Assembly: GCA_023333565.1 (NCBI GenBank)
Contig: JAJKFH010002906.1
Coordinates: forward strand, 372,001-436,000
From: Puffinus mauretanicus
Lineage: Eukaryota; Chordata; Aves; Procellariiformes; Procellariidae
Length of the DNA: 64,000 nucleotides
Reading direction: 5' to 3'
Part shown: one piece after another, positions 24,501-35,162 of the stretch
How the letters are laid out: every line of letters begins with the position of its first letter
Position numbering within the stretch: the stretch's first letter is position 1
Notes under the pieces: model-generated
Database searches by the model: none
The model's input: only the letters and a program-made list of their open reading frames with translations
What the model was told of the DNA's origin: nothing
Program-made: the position numbers and the translations under genes

Positions 24501-27500
24501 CCAGCGTGAGGTCCAACAGGGCACAGGGCTGGAGAACACAGCAAATGAAGCTGCGGGGCTCCCCATGCCGGGAGACAGAAACCGAACAAACCCCAAGACC
24601 TGCTGCAGACATGCTACAATGTATCAATGCAGCATAAATGCATTGATCTCTTACCAGATCACAACTCTTCCTGAAGCTAGCAAAGAAACAAAATCCACAA
24701 ACTACCGCATGTTCTACGTAATGCTGAGAAATGCTGTCGTCTGCACGGTTTAATGTGAACTGTTTGCCCTGCTGAGTGATCGAGCGTGAACTCCTGCTCC
24801 ACATGCATTTTTGCAATATGCAGCCTTAGTAAGTCTTGAATTTTTATTTACAGAGTGGAAAACTACCAAGATTTTTTACTTTTTCATCCTCAAAGTTTAT
24901 TAATGTCACCCATTACTACGCTGTTTCCAAGTGAAAGATGAATAACAGGCTCATTAATAAAATATACAATTTTTTCCACAAGAGGAGACACCACAAACTT
25001 AGAAAGATGACTTATGTGAATGAATGACGCATTTCTAAAATATTTATCTTACCATTTGATAAACAGATTGTGTCAGCCTTGAGAATAAAAAGCCTGAATA
25101 AAACAACTTTAAAAACAACCATGAGTAAAATACTGTTAACTTGGCCAGAGAACAATATTAATACATATTAGCATTAAAAATATCTTATATATTTGTTCTT
25201 CAACAGTAAAACTGGGCAAACAACTTTATACTTATTAAAGACATTGCAACATCAACAAGCCAGTATGTGGGAGGAGGCGATGCTCCGTAAATTATTAAAT
25301 GTAAGGTATGAATCAAAGACAGAAAATTCACTAAATTTGTTTCAGTTTTATAGATTGAGTTACCTTGCTTTTCAGGTAGGCCACGGAGCCCTGGTTGCAC
25401 ACAACATGCATACTGTGTGAGTCTAAGAAGAGTATTCTCACTGAATTAAATGTAATCTTAAATTATACATTTGCAACGTAATAAAAAAAATTCTGCTTAG
25501 CTTTGATATGTGTAAGCACTAGTTTGGGATAGCATCGTTATACCTACCAGTATTTTAACAACTTTATTTTTATAGGAAGGGCTTATGAGCAGTGTAATTT
25601 TTTATTTTATTTTCTATTTTTAACCTTTTTTTTTTTTTTAACTTGGAGGGGGAGGAGGGAAGAAAGAGCAAACTAATTAGTCTTCTGCACAGTCTTCTCC
25701 AGCTCCCCTCTTCTTTCTCAGAGTTCGGCTGTCTCTTCAGGGCAATAACTGTATGTTTTTCCATATATGTGTTTGCACGTACATGGTTTCTTTAACCACT
25801 CTTGAGTCCTTCTGCCTGACTCATCTGCATTGGATACTTATACAGGATACATCTTTTTAAAAGAATGCTTACATGAGACGTGGGTGAAGCGAGGCAGAAT
25901 GAGAAACGCTCCTTGTTGATAGCTGGGGGTGGTGAGGCGTCAGTGGAAGAAAATATTACTCATAAGTCAACTTGGCAACTTCCCAAGCCGAACTACTGAA
26001 GGTGCATCGGAGAATGTATTTTGCTAGGCAAGAAATAAGCCTCTCGGTCTAAAATTACAGCATTAAATAGGAAGCAGGCATGTTTGTACAATAAAGATAC
26101 TTGTGCTCCAGAGAGCAAATAAAGATTTTTACAAGGTATTTAACATCTGCATTTTTTCAAAGCTTTCTTGAAATGACAGAGACTATTTTCTCAGTGCAGA
26201 GAGAAACAGGACCTGAAGGCATTGGCAACATCTTTGCAAACTGGAAGGGGGAGTGAAAGAAAAAGAACTAATGTTTTTTCCTAGAAGAGTTTAATAACAG
26301 CAAATCTCCTGGAAGCAAACCAGCCAGAACTGTTTTGTTAACCCAACTGCGTTACGTACTTCAGCTACAACATACACACTATAAGTAATTTTTAGATGCC
26401 TAAGCCCTGAAGTTAAGGAGTGGTGCTTTTTTCATACCACAGGGCTAAAAAGTCTTGGAAATCCTTTCAAGCTGACAAGTTTGTACACAAGATTAACAGG
26501 AGGTGAAGACAAAGATGAAGAGAGATTTTAATTGGAACGATACTGCACCAGCCAAGGTGACTGCAGGCGTGTAGTGTTCGGGAGAGAAAACTCTGTATTC
26601 TCCGGAAAACAACCTCTCTTTAGAACAATCTGAAATCCATGCCTGAACTATAGCACCGTTTGTTTCCTACATACAGCAGTAGTTTAAAGAGCTGTTGCAG
26701 ATGAGACAGCAAAGCTCAGCTTCCAGCACAACACGGACGTACCACCCAAGCCTGACGACTGCAGGTAGCTCTGCACCACAGGAGCCAGCCTGGGACTCGC
26801 CTCAAACCCGTTTGCTAGGAACAATGGTGGGAACATCCCATCCTAGAGGCTTCTGCTTGCAAGGATTTCCTCCATGTTGCAAGGACACAATATACGCCTC
26901 CACTCCGCCCAGTGAGCGTAACTGGCCTTCTCATCTCCTCCACACATGGAAACATCAAAACAACCCACGCATCCAAGTCAACAACAGATGTGCTAGAATA
27001 AATACTGCAATATGCACGTCATGTGCAACCAGCGCTCGGTGGCCTACCTGAAAAGCAAGGTAACAGTCGGTTATTGACTTCAATGCCCCAATCCCAGAGA
27101 CATGGGAAGGCACTACATCCAAAGCCTTTAAGGGAACTAATTTTGTGGTCCCACACTGCCTACACTCCCAAGTCTTATTCACAACTCCTTCAACAACTAC
27201 AGGAAGCCACAAAGTTTTTTTGCAAAGGCTAAGCTTATGTGGAGAGATGCCTGAAGCTATTTTCTAATAGGTCTTTGCTTACAGAAAAATAAGTAGACTA
27301 CGAGAGCACCAATGAAGCTAGAGCCTCAAGATGTAAAAGGAAAGCTGAACGCATGCGAGTTGTTGATCTCATGCTCTGTTCTGGATCTAACAAAATAAAT
27401 ATTTATGTAGGGACCACCCTTAAGCAGAGCAGCTCCTAAGGAGTGGCAGTAACGACTGTACTGACTTCTAGCAACACTGGCAAAAATATTTATGTTAACT

Positions 27501-30321
27501 GTATGCTTTTTGAGAGAGCAGGTCTTTTGTCTCATTATGTCTCTAAGACAGGCAGCCTCACTTTCTGCACGCAGATGCAGATGACAAACATTCACATTCT
27601 GTTCGCTCCCCCAGTTGTCTCCGAGTGACATTATCTTGGTTTCAAGCCACAGATTTTGCCAAACTAGAACAGTTATAAAAATAGGTTAGGGAAAAATGTC
27701 ATGCGATAGTCAAGCAAACTCACTCAACACAGCCATTTATTTTTAAGTTCAGATTTCTCCAGAAGGAAGAGTTTAGAGGGGTAAAAAAAATACGTGGATA
27801 TGCTCTACTTGTATACCTACCCAAGAAATAACATGCACTTCACATAGCAGTGCAGCGCTTCTGCCACACCAGCACTGAAGATTTTAAGGAGGGGAAAAAA
27901 AAAAAAAAAAAAGAAAGCCAGGAAGAAAGATGACAATTGCTTTGAGTCAAAGCTTTAGAAGTCTTCATATCCACAATCAGACTAGTCTGACCTGATCTGT
28001 TCTTCTATAAAGAATGAATACTGACTGGTATGTCAGGCCTGTTTGCAAGAAGAGCACCCAGACAGTGAAAATGAACAGCGGCATTCCCCCGTAATTGTAC
28101 ACAATTCACATGGCCTGGGTTACTTCAGGGTCTCGGAGAATTGCATACTATTTCGATTTTAGGGAAATGCTTTAGAAAGGGATTTCACATCACCTGTACA
28201 AAGTAAAGAGAGATCACACCTACAACAAGCAAAGCCGTACAGGGGTCTCTTCGCACGCACAGGGCTGTGTCGCTACAGAGATGCCAACACAACCCGAGTA
28301 AAGCACAGTCGTGTGAGCGACCTCCGTGCAGCACTGAACCTCAGCCATCTCATTCCCAGCCGAGGAAGGACTCCAGTAGCATTAGCTCCGCTTCTCCTGG
28401 GCTGTAATCTATTCAGACTAGCTCGTAAAAATAAAGTTTAAATGCTGGGTGTCTCAAGCTTGAGTCTGATAAAAGGTAAGTGGGAAGGAGATGTCTGTAC
28501 TTTTATGGATGTTAGACTCCCTTAGCGGCAGAGGAAAAGACGACAATAAATCTTCCCTGTTTTTCCCTTCATCCCCATTCATCTGGACCAACTGCTTTCT
28601 CCTGAATATGTATAAACATATCTGCACCACTGTGTTTGCTATTTAAGTGCCTTGTACATCCAGTGCCACAACTGGCATCTTACTTTTTAAAGATTTCAAG
28701 CCCAGAGGTGATACGAAAAAACGCAAAGAACGAACTTGTAAGCACATCAGTTTGTCACAGTGCACAATCCCCAACGTACTGGCAAAAACACTGCCATTGA
28801 CTTTGTGAAAGTCAAAAACCTCTTGCTTGCTCCCGTATTTAACAATTCTACAGACCATGGCTGAGTTAGAAGCAATAGCAATTTTTTTTTTAAAGCAATG
28901 GCAGTGCAGAAGCCAGAAAGATGACAGTTCAGCCTACAGTCAGTCTTCACTCCACAGGATGGATTCGTGAACCCAGCAAGTATTTTTATTTGTAAACCAG
29001 ACAAATTTTATACAGAATGAAGTAAACGTGGAAATGCTTCATGCCACTTCTGCATCACTTTTCAGACTGTGATCGCACATCGACAGTAAACATACTAGTA
29101 CATTACTGGCATATGATATTTGTGCTCTCTGCTTTTGCATTTCCAGTCTACAAAGAGGCAGTAAGAAATAGTTTCTTTTAAAGAAGCTGCAACTGACCCC
29201 ACAATTTAAGAAGGATGTGAAGGTCCTTGAATGTGTCCAGAGGCGGGCAACACAGCTGGTGAAAGGGCTGGAAGCATGTCCTCTGAGGAGCGGCTGAGGA
29301 CTCTGGGCTTGTCTAGTTTGGAGAGAAGGAGGCTGAGGGGCGACCTCATTGCTCTCTACAGCTTCCTGAGGAGGGGACGTGGAGAGGGAGGTGCTGAGCT
29401 CTTCTCCCTGGGATCCAGTGACAGGACGCGTGGAAATGGTTCAAAGCTGCACCAGGGGAGGTTCAGACTGGACATTAGGAAGCATTTCTTTACTGAGAGG
29501 ATGGTCAAACACTGGAAGAGGCTTCCTAGAGAGGTGGTTGATGCCCCCAGCTGTCAGTGTTTAAGAGGCATTTGGACAATGCCCTTAACGACATGCTTTA
29601 GCTTCTGGTCAGCCCTGAATTGGTCAGGCAGTTGAACTAGATGATCGTTGTAGCATCAGGCATCAACTACTGACCCTCTGCCTGGGCCAGGAGAGTTAAG
29701 AAAGTGGACAGATTGCAAGTTAAGGGGAACAGATAAGGGGAACATCTCAGACAGATATGGGAACATTGTAAGCACATTTGAACTGCTGGTATTGCAGATA
29801 TCTTTAAAACAAACAATTGTTGCCCACAGAAACCTTTCTAATAAAATGTCTGTTTTAAATTGGTGCTTGTTCATAATGTCACTAATAAAGAAGAAAGAGA
29901 CTGAAAACAGCGTGACTGGTAGTGGCTTCTAACAACAACCCAACAATCATAATCCTCTTGAAAAAACTTGAAAATGTTTCCATTAAAAAAAGAAACATGC
30001 CCATATACACATGCACTTATCTATAAAACAGTTGTTAATCTGCATTTACATGTGCAGGAGACCATAATTAACTTCTTTAAAAAAAGCCACTATTTAACAT
30101 AAAATACCGGTTATTTTTATCACTGGATCTTTCCAAGGCACAGTTTCAGAACTGTTTCTTAAACGCTTAAAAGCAAATAAAGGAAACACGACTCGTACCT
30201 GTATCAGGCATTTACTGACATCGCTAGCACAGAGCGCCTTATTACAGCCTGTTGATGACTGGATCCACAGCAGGAACAGGAGGAGAGTGACTGTGGGCGC
30301 TGTGATGTACTGCGACCTCAT
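9348..30321 (-). CDS. TWSG1: TWSG1, twisted gastrulation BMP signalling modulator 1 (four coding exons)
   Basis: TWSG1 is a secreted extracellular modulator that binds BMPs and chordin/SOG, promoting or restraining BMP signalling in dorsoventral patterning and skeletal development. Exons 30199-30321, 22683-22782, 18122-18388 and 9348-9529 total 672 nt and join in frame into 223 residues, the same length as human. Residues 1-25 are a signal peptide with a LLLFLLW core. Mature sequence starts at Cys26. I count 24 cysteines, 14 between residues 26 and 77 and 10 in the C-terminal domain (167-221), as in the family. N-glycosylation sequons lie at Asn52, Asn81 and Asn147. All splice junctions are GT-AG and no frameshift or stop is present. 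The gene looks intact. It is followed 5' by a CpG island. Confidence 0.97.
9530..18121 (-). other. TWSG1: TWSG1 last intron (8.6 kb)
   Basis: The intron is bounded by GT (18120-18121) and AG (9530-9531). It is mostly AT-rich and unremarkable. A relatively GC-rich section at about 12.0-13.8 kb holds long chance ORFs on both strands (the largest is about 225 codons, minus strand, near 13.0-13.7 kb) that I cannot assign to any family. Short A- and T-runs lie near 14140 and 14540. I recognise no CR1 or LTR here. Confidence 0.6.
18122..18388 (-). CDS. TWSG1: TWSG1 coding exon 3 (residues 75-164, linker)
   Basis: The exon is 267 nt, with acceptor CTCTGCAG and donor AAAG|GTAATG. It completes Gly75 and starts MCNPRNYSD. 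It carries Asn81 and Asn147 sequons in a cysteine-poor linker between the two cysteine-rich domains. It ends one base into Glu164. Confidence 0.95.
20329..20367. repeat. AT-only imperfect palindrome
   Basis: Arms built from TTATAATAATTATAA and TTATAATAGTTATTATAA face each other around a short TTTTATAA centre. The tract is A/T-only except for one or two bases. It could extrude as a cruciform or simply be a degenerate AT repeat. Confidence 0.6.
21564..21580. repeat. Short (TA)n microsatellite
   Basis: About eight TA units lie in the TWSG1 intron. It is a simple repeat with no other feature attached. Confidence 0.7.
22683..22782 (-). CDS. TWSG1: TWSG1 coding exon 2 (residues 42-75, cysteine-rich)
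   Basis: The exon has an acceptor TTTTCAG and a donor TTG|GTAAGT, and is 100 nt long. It codes for the densest cysteine cluster, with [15 protein letters not shown] and DECCDCV, eleven cysteines in about 30 residues. The sequon Asn52-Cys-Ser is here. It ends one base into the Gly75 codon. Confidence 0.95.
25359..25416 (+). repeat. 58-bp repeat unit, left copy of an inverted pair
   Basis: This unit starts GTTACCTTGCTTTTCAGG and is 51/58 identical to the reverse complement of 27007-27064, with the first 26 bases identical. Beyond these limits the similarity is lost. It begins with a splice-acceptor-like TTGCTTTTCAG and is followed by a donor-like GTGAGT. The family is not recognised, and it may be a conserved piece of an interspersed repeat. 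Confidence 0.7.
27007..27064 (-). repeat. 58-bp repeat unit, right copy of an inverted pair
   Basis: This is the reverse-complement partner of 25359-25416, with 7 mismatches in 58. The copies are 1.6 kb apart in opposite orientation inside the same TWSG1 intron. Confidence 0.7.
29201..29654 (+). mobile_element. CR1 LINE fragment (plus orientation)
   Basis: The plus-strand reading shows the C-terminal part of the CR1 reverse-transcriptase [24 protein letters not shown], then [24 protein letters not shown] and [10 protein letters not shown]. The frame is broken near both ends. It ends with the typical GAACTAGATGATCGTTGTA of the CR1 3' region but lacks the terminal ATTCTRTG octamers, so the 3' tip is missing or decayed. 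It is 5'-truncated, as most CR1 copies are, and dead as an element. It lies antisense to TWSG1 in an intron. Confidence 0.92.
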
Positions 30322-30326
30322 GTTTC
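30199..30326 (-). CDS. TWSG1: TWSG1 coding exon 1 (signal peptide, residues 1-41)
   Basis: The acceptor CTGCAG is followed by five untranslated bases (GAAAC) and the ATG at 30319-30321. An A at -3 and G at +4 make a good initiation context. It codes for the signal peptide and the first mature cysteines and ends ...KCLIQ at a phase-0 donor (ATACAG|GTACGA). The 5' UTR is therefore split by an intron, with exon 1 elsewhere, most likely in the CpG island near 31.5-33.5 kb. Confidence 0.95.
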
Positions 30327-31600
30327 CTGCAGGTGAGCAATTTTCACAGTACTTCAACCAGCACTGAAATAAAAACCAGCAACTGAAAAGGCTATTGGAA
30401 CACAAGTTAAATCCTACTTCCCTTCCCCCTTGCATCTCCTTCAATAAAGATTAATTAAAAAAAAAAAAAAAAAGTGGGGGGAAAGTGGGGGGGAAAGTGG
30501 GGGGGAAAGTGGGTGCTTAACAACAAATCCAACCCCTCCTCCCCCAGCTAACTTGTTTATTTGAAGCTTTCTGCTATTGCACCTTTGGATTAAAACGGCA
30601 ATAAACTTAAGGTGAACAATCTCAAGTTAGCAATATCAAATACGATACCCTACAAGCAGTGACGATAAAAAAACGCCTCAGAAGAGAAAACCCACCAGTG
30701 AAGACCTAATTCTGTAAATGCATAAAGCAGACAGAGAGGTTTCACATAGCATCTCCGCAGGCTAAAGGTATGCCTAGGTGTCTAGGACCAAAGCTATACA
30801 GCAACCTTTTACGACGTGGAAGGTAAGTTGCCGCGTCATCTTTAATGTAGACAGACGGTTGTTTTCATACTGACAGTTAGATGCCACATAGGCTTTCAAT
30901 TCAATCACAAAGTTGTTAACTTCTTTTTTTAAAAAATACTTCTTTTTTATTAAAAAAAAAAAAAAGCACCAAAGACTTTGAACAACGTATGTTCAAGAGC
31001 CACGCAAGCCTCTCAACCGGAGGGGAGCATCTGCTACTTCAAACAGACAGAACCGGGTTTGTTGACAGCATTCCACCTTTCTCCCTTTGCGAGAAGCCAG
31101 CTTCTCGGCAGGTGGTATTTGTTACGAGCACAGCAGGGTTAGCGGTGTGCCAGGGAGCTCTTACTTGTGCTTCGCATGTGAACCCAGTCGAAAGAGGACC
31201 CTATTGCGCTAGGCACCGTACCAATATATAATAAAAGGCAGCCCATGTTTGGGCAAGCTTACAGTGAGCCTGTATTGTTCTCACAAGAGGGAAAAAAATG
31301 TTAATGGGGCACTGCATTTCTTTCTGTCGGTATCTAGAAATGTTTTTCTGCTTTACAAACTAAAAACACCAACGCTCTCAATGAGCAATATCCAACCATA
31401 AAAAAGTAGAAAAACAAGCCAACGTGTTAAATAAGGCACAATCTGCACATTTAAAGCCTGTGTCAGATTAGTCTTTCTTACAATGCTTATTAAATGCTTC
31501 TGAATCTCCCCGTGTTGGGCGCACCGCCATCTGCACCCACGCAGGACTGGGAGGAACCCCCCGCAGCACCCGGGGGCACGCACGGAGAAGAGGGGAGCTC
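30327..31600 (-). other. TWSG1: TWSG1 5' intron (upstream of coding exon 1)
   Basis: This is non-coding sequence between the acceptor at 30327-30328 and the CpG island. It holds an A-run (about 30456-30473) followed by G-runs (30476-30513), and a second A/T-rich stretch near 30925-30966. A plus-strand AATAAA at 30442-30447 followed by the A-run resembles a retroposed 3' end, but no source gene is recognisable. Confidence 0.5.
30476..30513 (+). repeat. G-run tandem repeat, G-quadruplex-prone
   Basis: Runs of six, seven, seven and three G are separated by AAAGT spacers, making a tandem of a roughly 11-12-bp GGGGGGGAAAGT unit. The G-rich strand is the non-template complement of TWSG1 pre-mRNA, so the RNA would carry C-runs. 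It lies about 150 bp upstream of TWSG1 coding exon 1. Confidence 0.8.
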
Positions 31601-33480
31601 TCCCCTCGGCGGGGGGTCACCGCTTACTCTCCCCGCTACCCACCGCGAAGAAAGTTTCCCTTAAACTAGAAGCGGTCCAAACCCACACCCGCCGGGCGCT
31701 GCATTCCGGTGGGCCAGGGGCAGAAGCCAAGGCAAGCACGATGCTTGGCTGGACGGGCGATCCAGGCGTGTTTTAACACCGCACCGCATCGTTTCGACAG
31801 CGGGCCGCGCTCGGCTATTGTATAAAAGGCTCCCGAGAAGCGGAGCCGGAGCGATGCCATTTCCACGAGCACCCCGCTCGGATGCGCTGGCGCCCCGGGC
31901 TGACCGCCTTCGCGCCCCTTCCCTTCCCCGGGCTCCCCCCACCGCTCCGTTTTCCTTTCACCGACCGCTGCTTCCCCAGACTTTTATCCGGCATCTCCCC
32001 CGTCCCCCCGGAGCACGACCCCTGCCCGCCGCCCCTCCGCTCCCGCAGCCCGTCCCGGCGGCACCGGCTCCCCCCAGCCCCGGCTCAGCATCGCTCTCCC
32101 TCACCGGCGGGCTCACACCCGGGGCGGAAAAGACCCACGAAACCCCTCCGGCCGATCAACCCGCGCTCGGCTCCCCCTCCCCGCCGCGGCTCCCCGCCGC
32201 CTGCCGGGAGGCCCCGGCCCCGAAGATGGCACTGCCAGGGCCCCGGCAGGCCGGTGACAGGGAGCGCACCCCCCTGCCGAAGCGGCCCGGGGCAGGCGGG
32301 GCCCCGCACGGGGAGCGCCGCCGAAAGCCGCCGCTCCCGGCAGCGGGGGCCCGGCCTCCTCCCCCTCCGGCCGGCAGGCAGGCAGCGGGGCGGCTGCGCC
32401 GAGCCGCACCGAAACTTTCCTTCCACAAAGAAGCAGCCGCGGCCCCGCCGCCGCCGCCTCCTCCCCGGCCACCGGCTCCATCCCGCCTCCGCCGCCCGCA
32501 CCTCTCCCTCCGCGCCCCCCGCTCCTCCGGCGGCTGCCTCACCGGACGGCGCCGCGGGCCGGGCACCCCCCGCTCCGCCGGCGGCTCTCGCTGCTCCGGA
32601 GGCGGCGGCAGCAGCAACCGCGCGCCTCGGCCCGCTGCTCCCCCCTCGGCCGCAGGCAGCGCGGAGGCGGCGGCGCGGCCTCGCATCGCCCCGCCTCGGG
32701 GCACCGTCAGGCGCCAGGACCCTCCCCCCGCCGCCGGCAGCGCGCCCCGGGACCCTCCGCCCCGGCGGGCGGCGGCTGCGCGGAGCGGGGCGGGGGGGAG
32801 GCAGCAGCCGGCGGCTGGGGGCTTCGTGTTCGGCCCTGCCTAGCGGGGCGGGCGCAGAGGGGCAAGGTGGGGGAGCCCGTCTCTGGGGGGGCTGCAGGGC
32901 ACTTCTTCCGGGGTGGGCGGCTGAACGTTCCCCTTCCCGCCCGAGTGCCAGCAGGGGGAACGGCGGAGGCCTTGCGGGGAGGAAGGTCAGCCCGGGGGGC
33001 AGGGAAGAGAGGAGCGGGGCGCAGGGGTTTCGCCGTGTGGCCGCTGCGGGGCGGGGCGGGCGCCTGGGGAAGCAGCTCCGCACCGGACGGCTGCGGGCAA
33101 GGCGTGAGGAAGGAGAAGGGGAACCGGGGGGGAGCGCCGGTGGAAGCCAGCGGGCTTTGCCGCAGGAGGCAGCCTGCTGAAGCGCTGAAAGGGAACTGGC
33201 GGTAAATTAGCAGAAGCTGTCCCGAGAAAGAGCCGGCGGCGGAGGGGCTGCGCCCCGCCGAGCAGGTGGGTCGGAAAGCCCCGCCGCCGCCGGGTCGGGG
33301 GAGGGCGGGGGCAGCCTTTGGTGAGGAGGGGACCGCGGGCTTTCGGACGGCCTCGCTCAGGATCTCAACGACACGGCTGTCTGGGGGGTTTGCCCTCCTA
33401 CGTGCCCAGCCCCAAGGCACCAAGGTAACGAGTTCGGTCCCTAGAAGAAAAACGCAGGAGGAGCCTGGCTAGGTACCCAG
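31540..33480 (-). promoter_or_regulatory. TWSG1: CpG island, TWSG1 promoter and presumed non-coding exon 1
   Basis: About 1.9 kb is extremely GC- and CpG-rich, with GCC/CCG runs near 32400-32480 and tandem GC boxes near 33051-33063 and 32784-32797. It is the only such island upstream of TWSG1, whose first coding exon begins 5 nt after an acceptor, so a 5' non-coding exon must lie upstream. Several minus-strand donors could end that exon, for example at about 31627 (GAGA|GTAAGC), 32102 and 32542 (CCG|GTGAGG type). I cannot choose between them. Long ORFs on both strands here (up to 432 codons) come from GC bias lowering stop-codon frequency. Confidence 0.75.
31821..31830 (+). promoter_or_regulatory. 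Consensus TATA box on the plus strand
   Basis: TATAAAAGGC is a near-perfect TATA box, oriented opposite to TWSG1, near the downstream edge of the CpG island. If used, it would start transcription near 31850-31855 on the plus strand. No gene is recognised downstream. Confidence 0.4.
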
Positions 33481-35150
33481 AATCCCGGAGCAGCCCTCGG
33501 GCTTCCCGGGAGACAGCCAGCCCCTCGCGAGGGAAATACGGCCTTCTCGCCAGCCAGCTACTGCTGTACTTCCTCTCATCCCTCCTTCTCCCCACCCAAC
33601 TCGCACCCACAGGAGGGTGTTCTTAAACAACAAACTGGGTATCATCCAATAGAGTAAACTTGGAAAAAAAATACACGGCTGGAACAAACCCTGGATTCAC
33701 ATCAGAGCAGCCAGGAGATCATTGTCTAAGGGACTGACACGTTTGGACATTTCTCTCTCTTTGAGCAACTAAATTTTTACAAAGTTGCAATTGAAAAACA
33801 AAAATCTGTTTCACAGACCCTGATACTAGGAAATCATCTGTCCTTGTAAAGAAAACACAGGCTAACTGTAAGAAACATGTCTTCAGATCTCCTTATAAGA
33901 TAGGACTACTGCCAAAATATTTTTAAATTATCACAAAAATGTTCCTGCTGATAATTCCAGAGGATGAACGTTTTGTGTTACAGCAAACACACTTGAACCC
34001 CCCTCTCTTCCCATCCCTGCAAGACCCGTGGGGCTGTGCCTGCTGCCATGCGGGGCACAGAACTGCCACGGCACCCCAACGCCGTGGTGCACCAAGTTCC
34101 AGCTATAAATCCGTCCAGTCTCCTCCATCCCAAGTATTTTTGTCACCTGCTTCTCGCCTACCACAGCCAACACTCCTGCAACCCAGTTTATCTCTTCTGT
34201 TCTTTATGAAATACTCTTGATTGTTCATATCCCATACTTCAAAAAGTCTATCTTAGGTTCTCCCACTTCCAGGTACGTACATTACTTTTTATTACTCTAA
34301 GTATCTGATGGAAATAAACTCATACCCACTTACTAGTTGTTAACACCTTGCAGCTTTATCCATTTTTTTCCCTTGTCTTTTTAAGCAGATACTACAGAAA
34401 TCTGTACTATTTTAAAATTTTATAGCTACTTTCAGAAGAATACTTTACTTTCAGAAGAATATCACATTTGCATTTTCCTCAGTACATCTTCAATTCTGAG
34501 TGATGTCAGGAAGATATTCCTATATAAAAGCAGGAACAACTTCTCCTTGCACAGGTACCTAACAAATTAAAAGTGGAAAGAAAAAAGTTACAGGGCAGGA
34601 ACTACATATTAATTGGTTTTACTATGCTTGAATTACTATTACTTTATTCTAGGTTGGAACTAGCAGTGATGCGCAGGTGGGAAGGAGCCTGCTGTCCACA
34701 GTCTCCTGTTCAATGCCCGTTTGCTCTCCATCACAAGAAGGGTACCCTGGGCGTTCATACCAGCAGAAGGAATAAGCACTCTGTAGTAGTTCCCCTCGTA
34801 ATTAAAAATCAGTTCAAACCAAGTACTTTAAATCTCTTTTCCGGGTAACCAGGTCTCTTGCTTAAGCCCCATTTCTTTCACAAGTAATTTCACAGACATC
34901 AGATCCCAAGCATGCTTGAATAATTTATGGACTAGAGCGTAACAAATCTTTTTCATGAATATCTGTAACCTCCTACTAATTAATAATTAACTGTCTGCTC
35001 ATTAACAGTGCTAAGAATAAAAAAGCATTACATTTCACAACACGGGAAATTTTTTTAGTTTCATCGAGCTTCCTTACATATTTCAGGAATGCTAAGATTT
35101 GATATAGCAAGTGTTACAATATTAAGAAATCCCAACTAATAACATGACCA
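33481..35150. other. Intergenic between TWSG1 promoter and ANKRD12 3' end
   Basis: This 1.7-kb non-coding spacer has no recognised gene, RNA or transposon. Small ORFs near 33.94-34.22 and 34.57-34.85 kb lack splice context and family resemblance. Confidence 0.5.
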
Positions 35151-35156
35151 ATAAAA

Positions 35157-35162
35157 TTTATT
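35157..35162 (-). terminator. ANKRD12: Candidate ANKRD12 poly(A) signal
   Basis: A minus-strand AATAAA lies about 1.07 kb past the ANKRD12 stop and is followed by T/GT-rich sequence. It is the first well-placed candidate before intergenic sequence. The true end could lie further left. Confidence 0.45.

Larger units (their letters stand above)
22783..30198 (-). other. TWSG1: TWSG1 intron between coding exons 1 and 2 (7.4 kb)
   Basis: A GT-AG intron containing a CR1 fragment (29201-29654), an inverted 58-bp repeat pair (25359-25416 and 27007-27064), an A-run near 27896-27911 and unassigned short ORFs near 24.2-24.8 kb. I see no other gene. Confidence 0.6.

Noticed and set aside
24242..24816. 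Cluster of 88-133-codon ORFs in the TWSG1 intron
   Set aside because: Overlapping frames run on both strands without family resemblance, splice sites or conserved-looking codon structure.
31818..33423. ORFs of 238 to 432 codons on both strands in the middle CpG island
   Set aside because: They are Pro/Ala/Arg/Gly-rich in all frames and overlap each other on both strands. GC-rich sequence rarely forms stop codons. No family motif or splice structure is visible.
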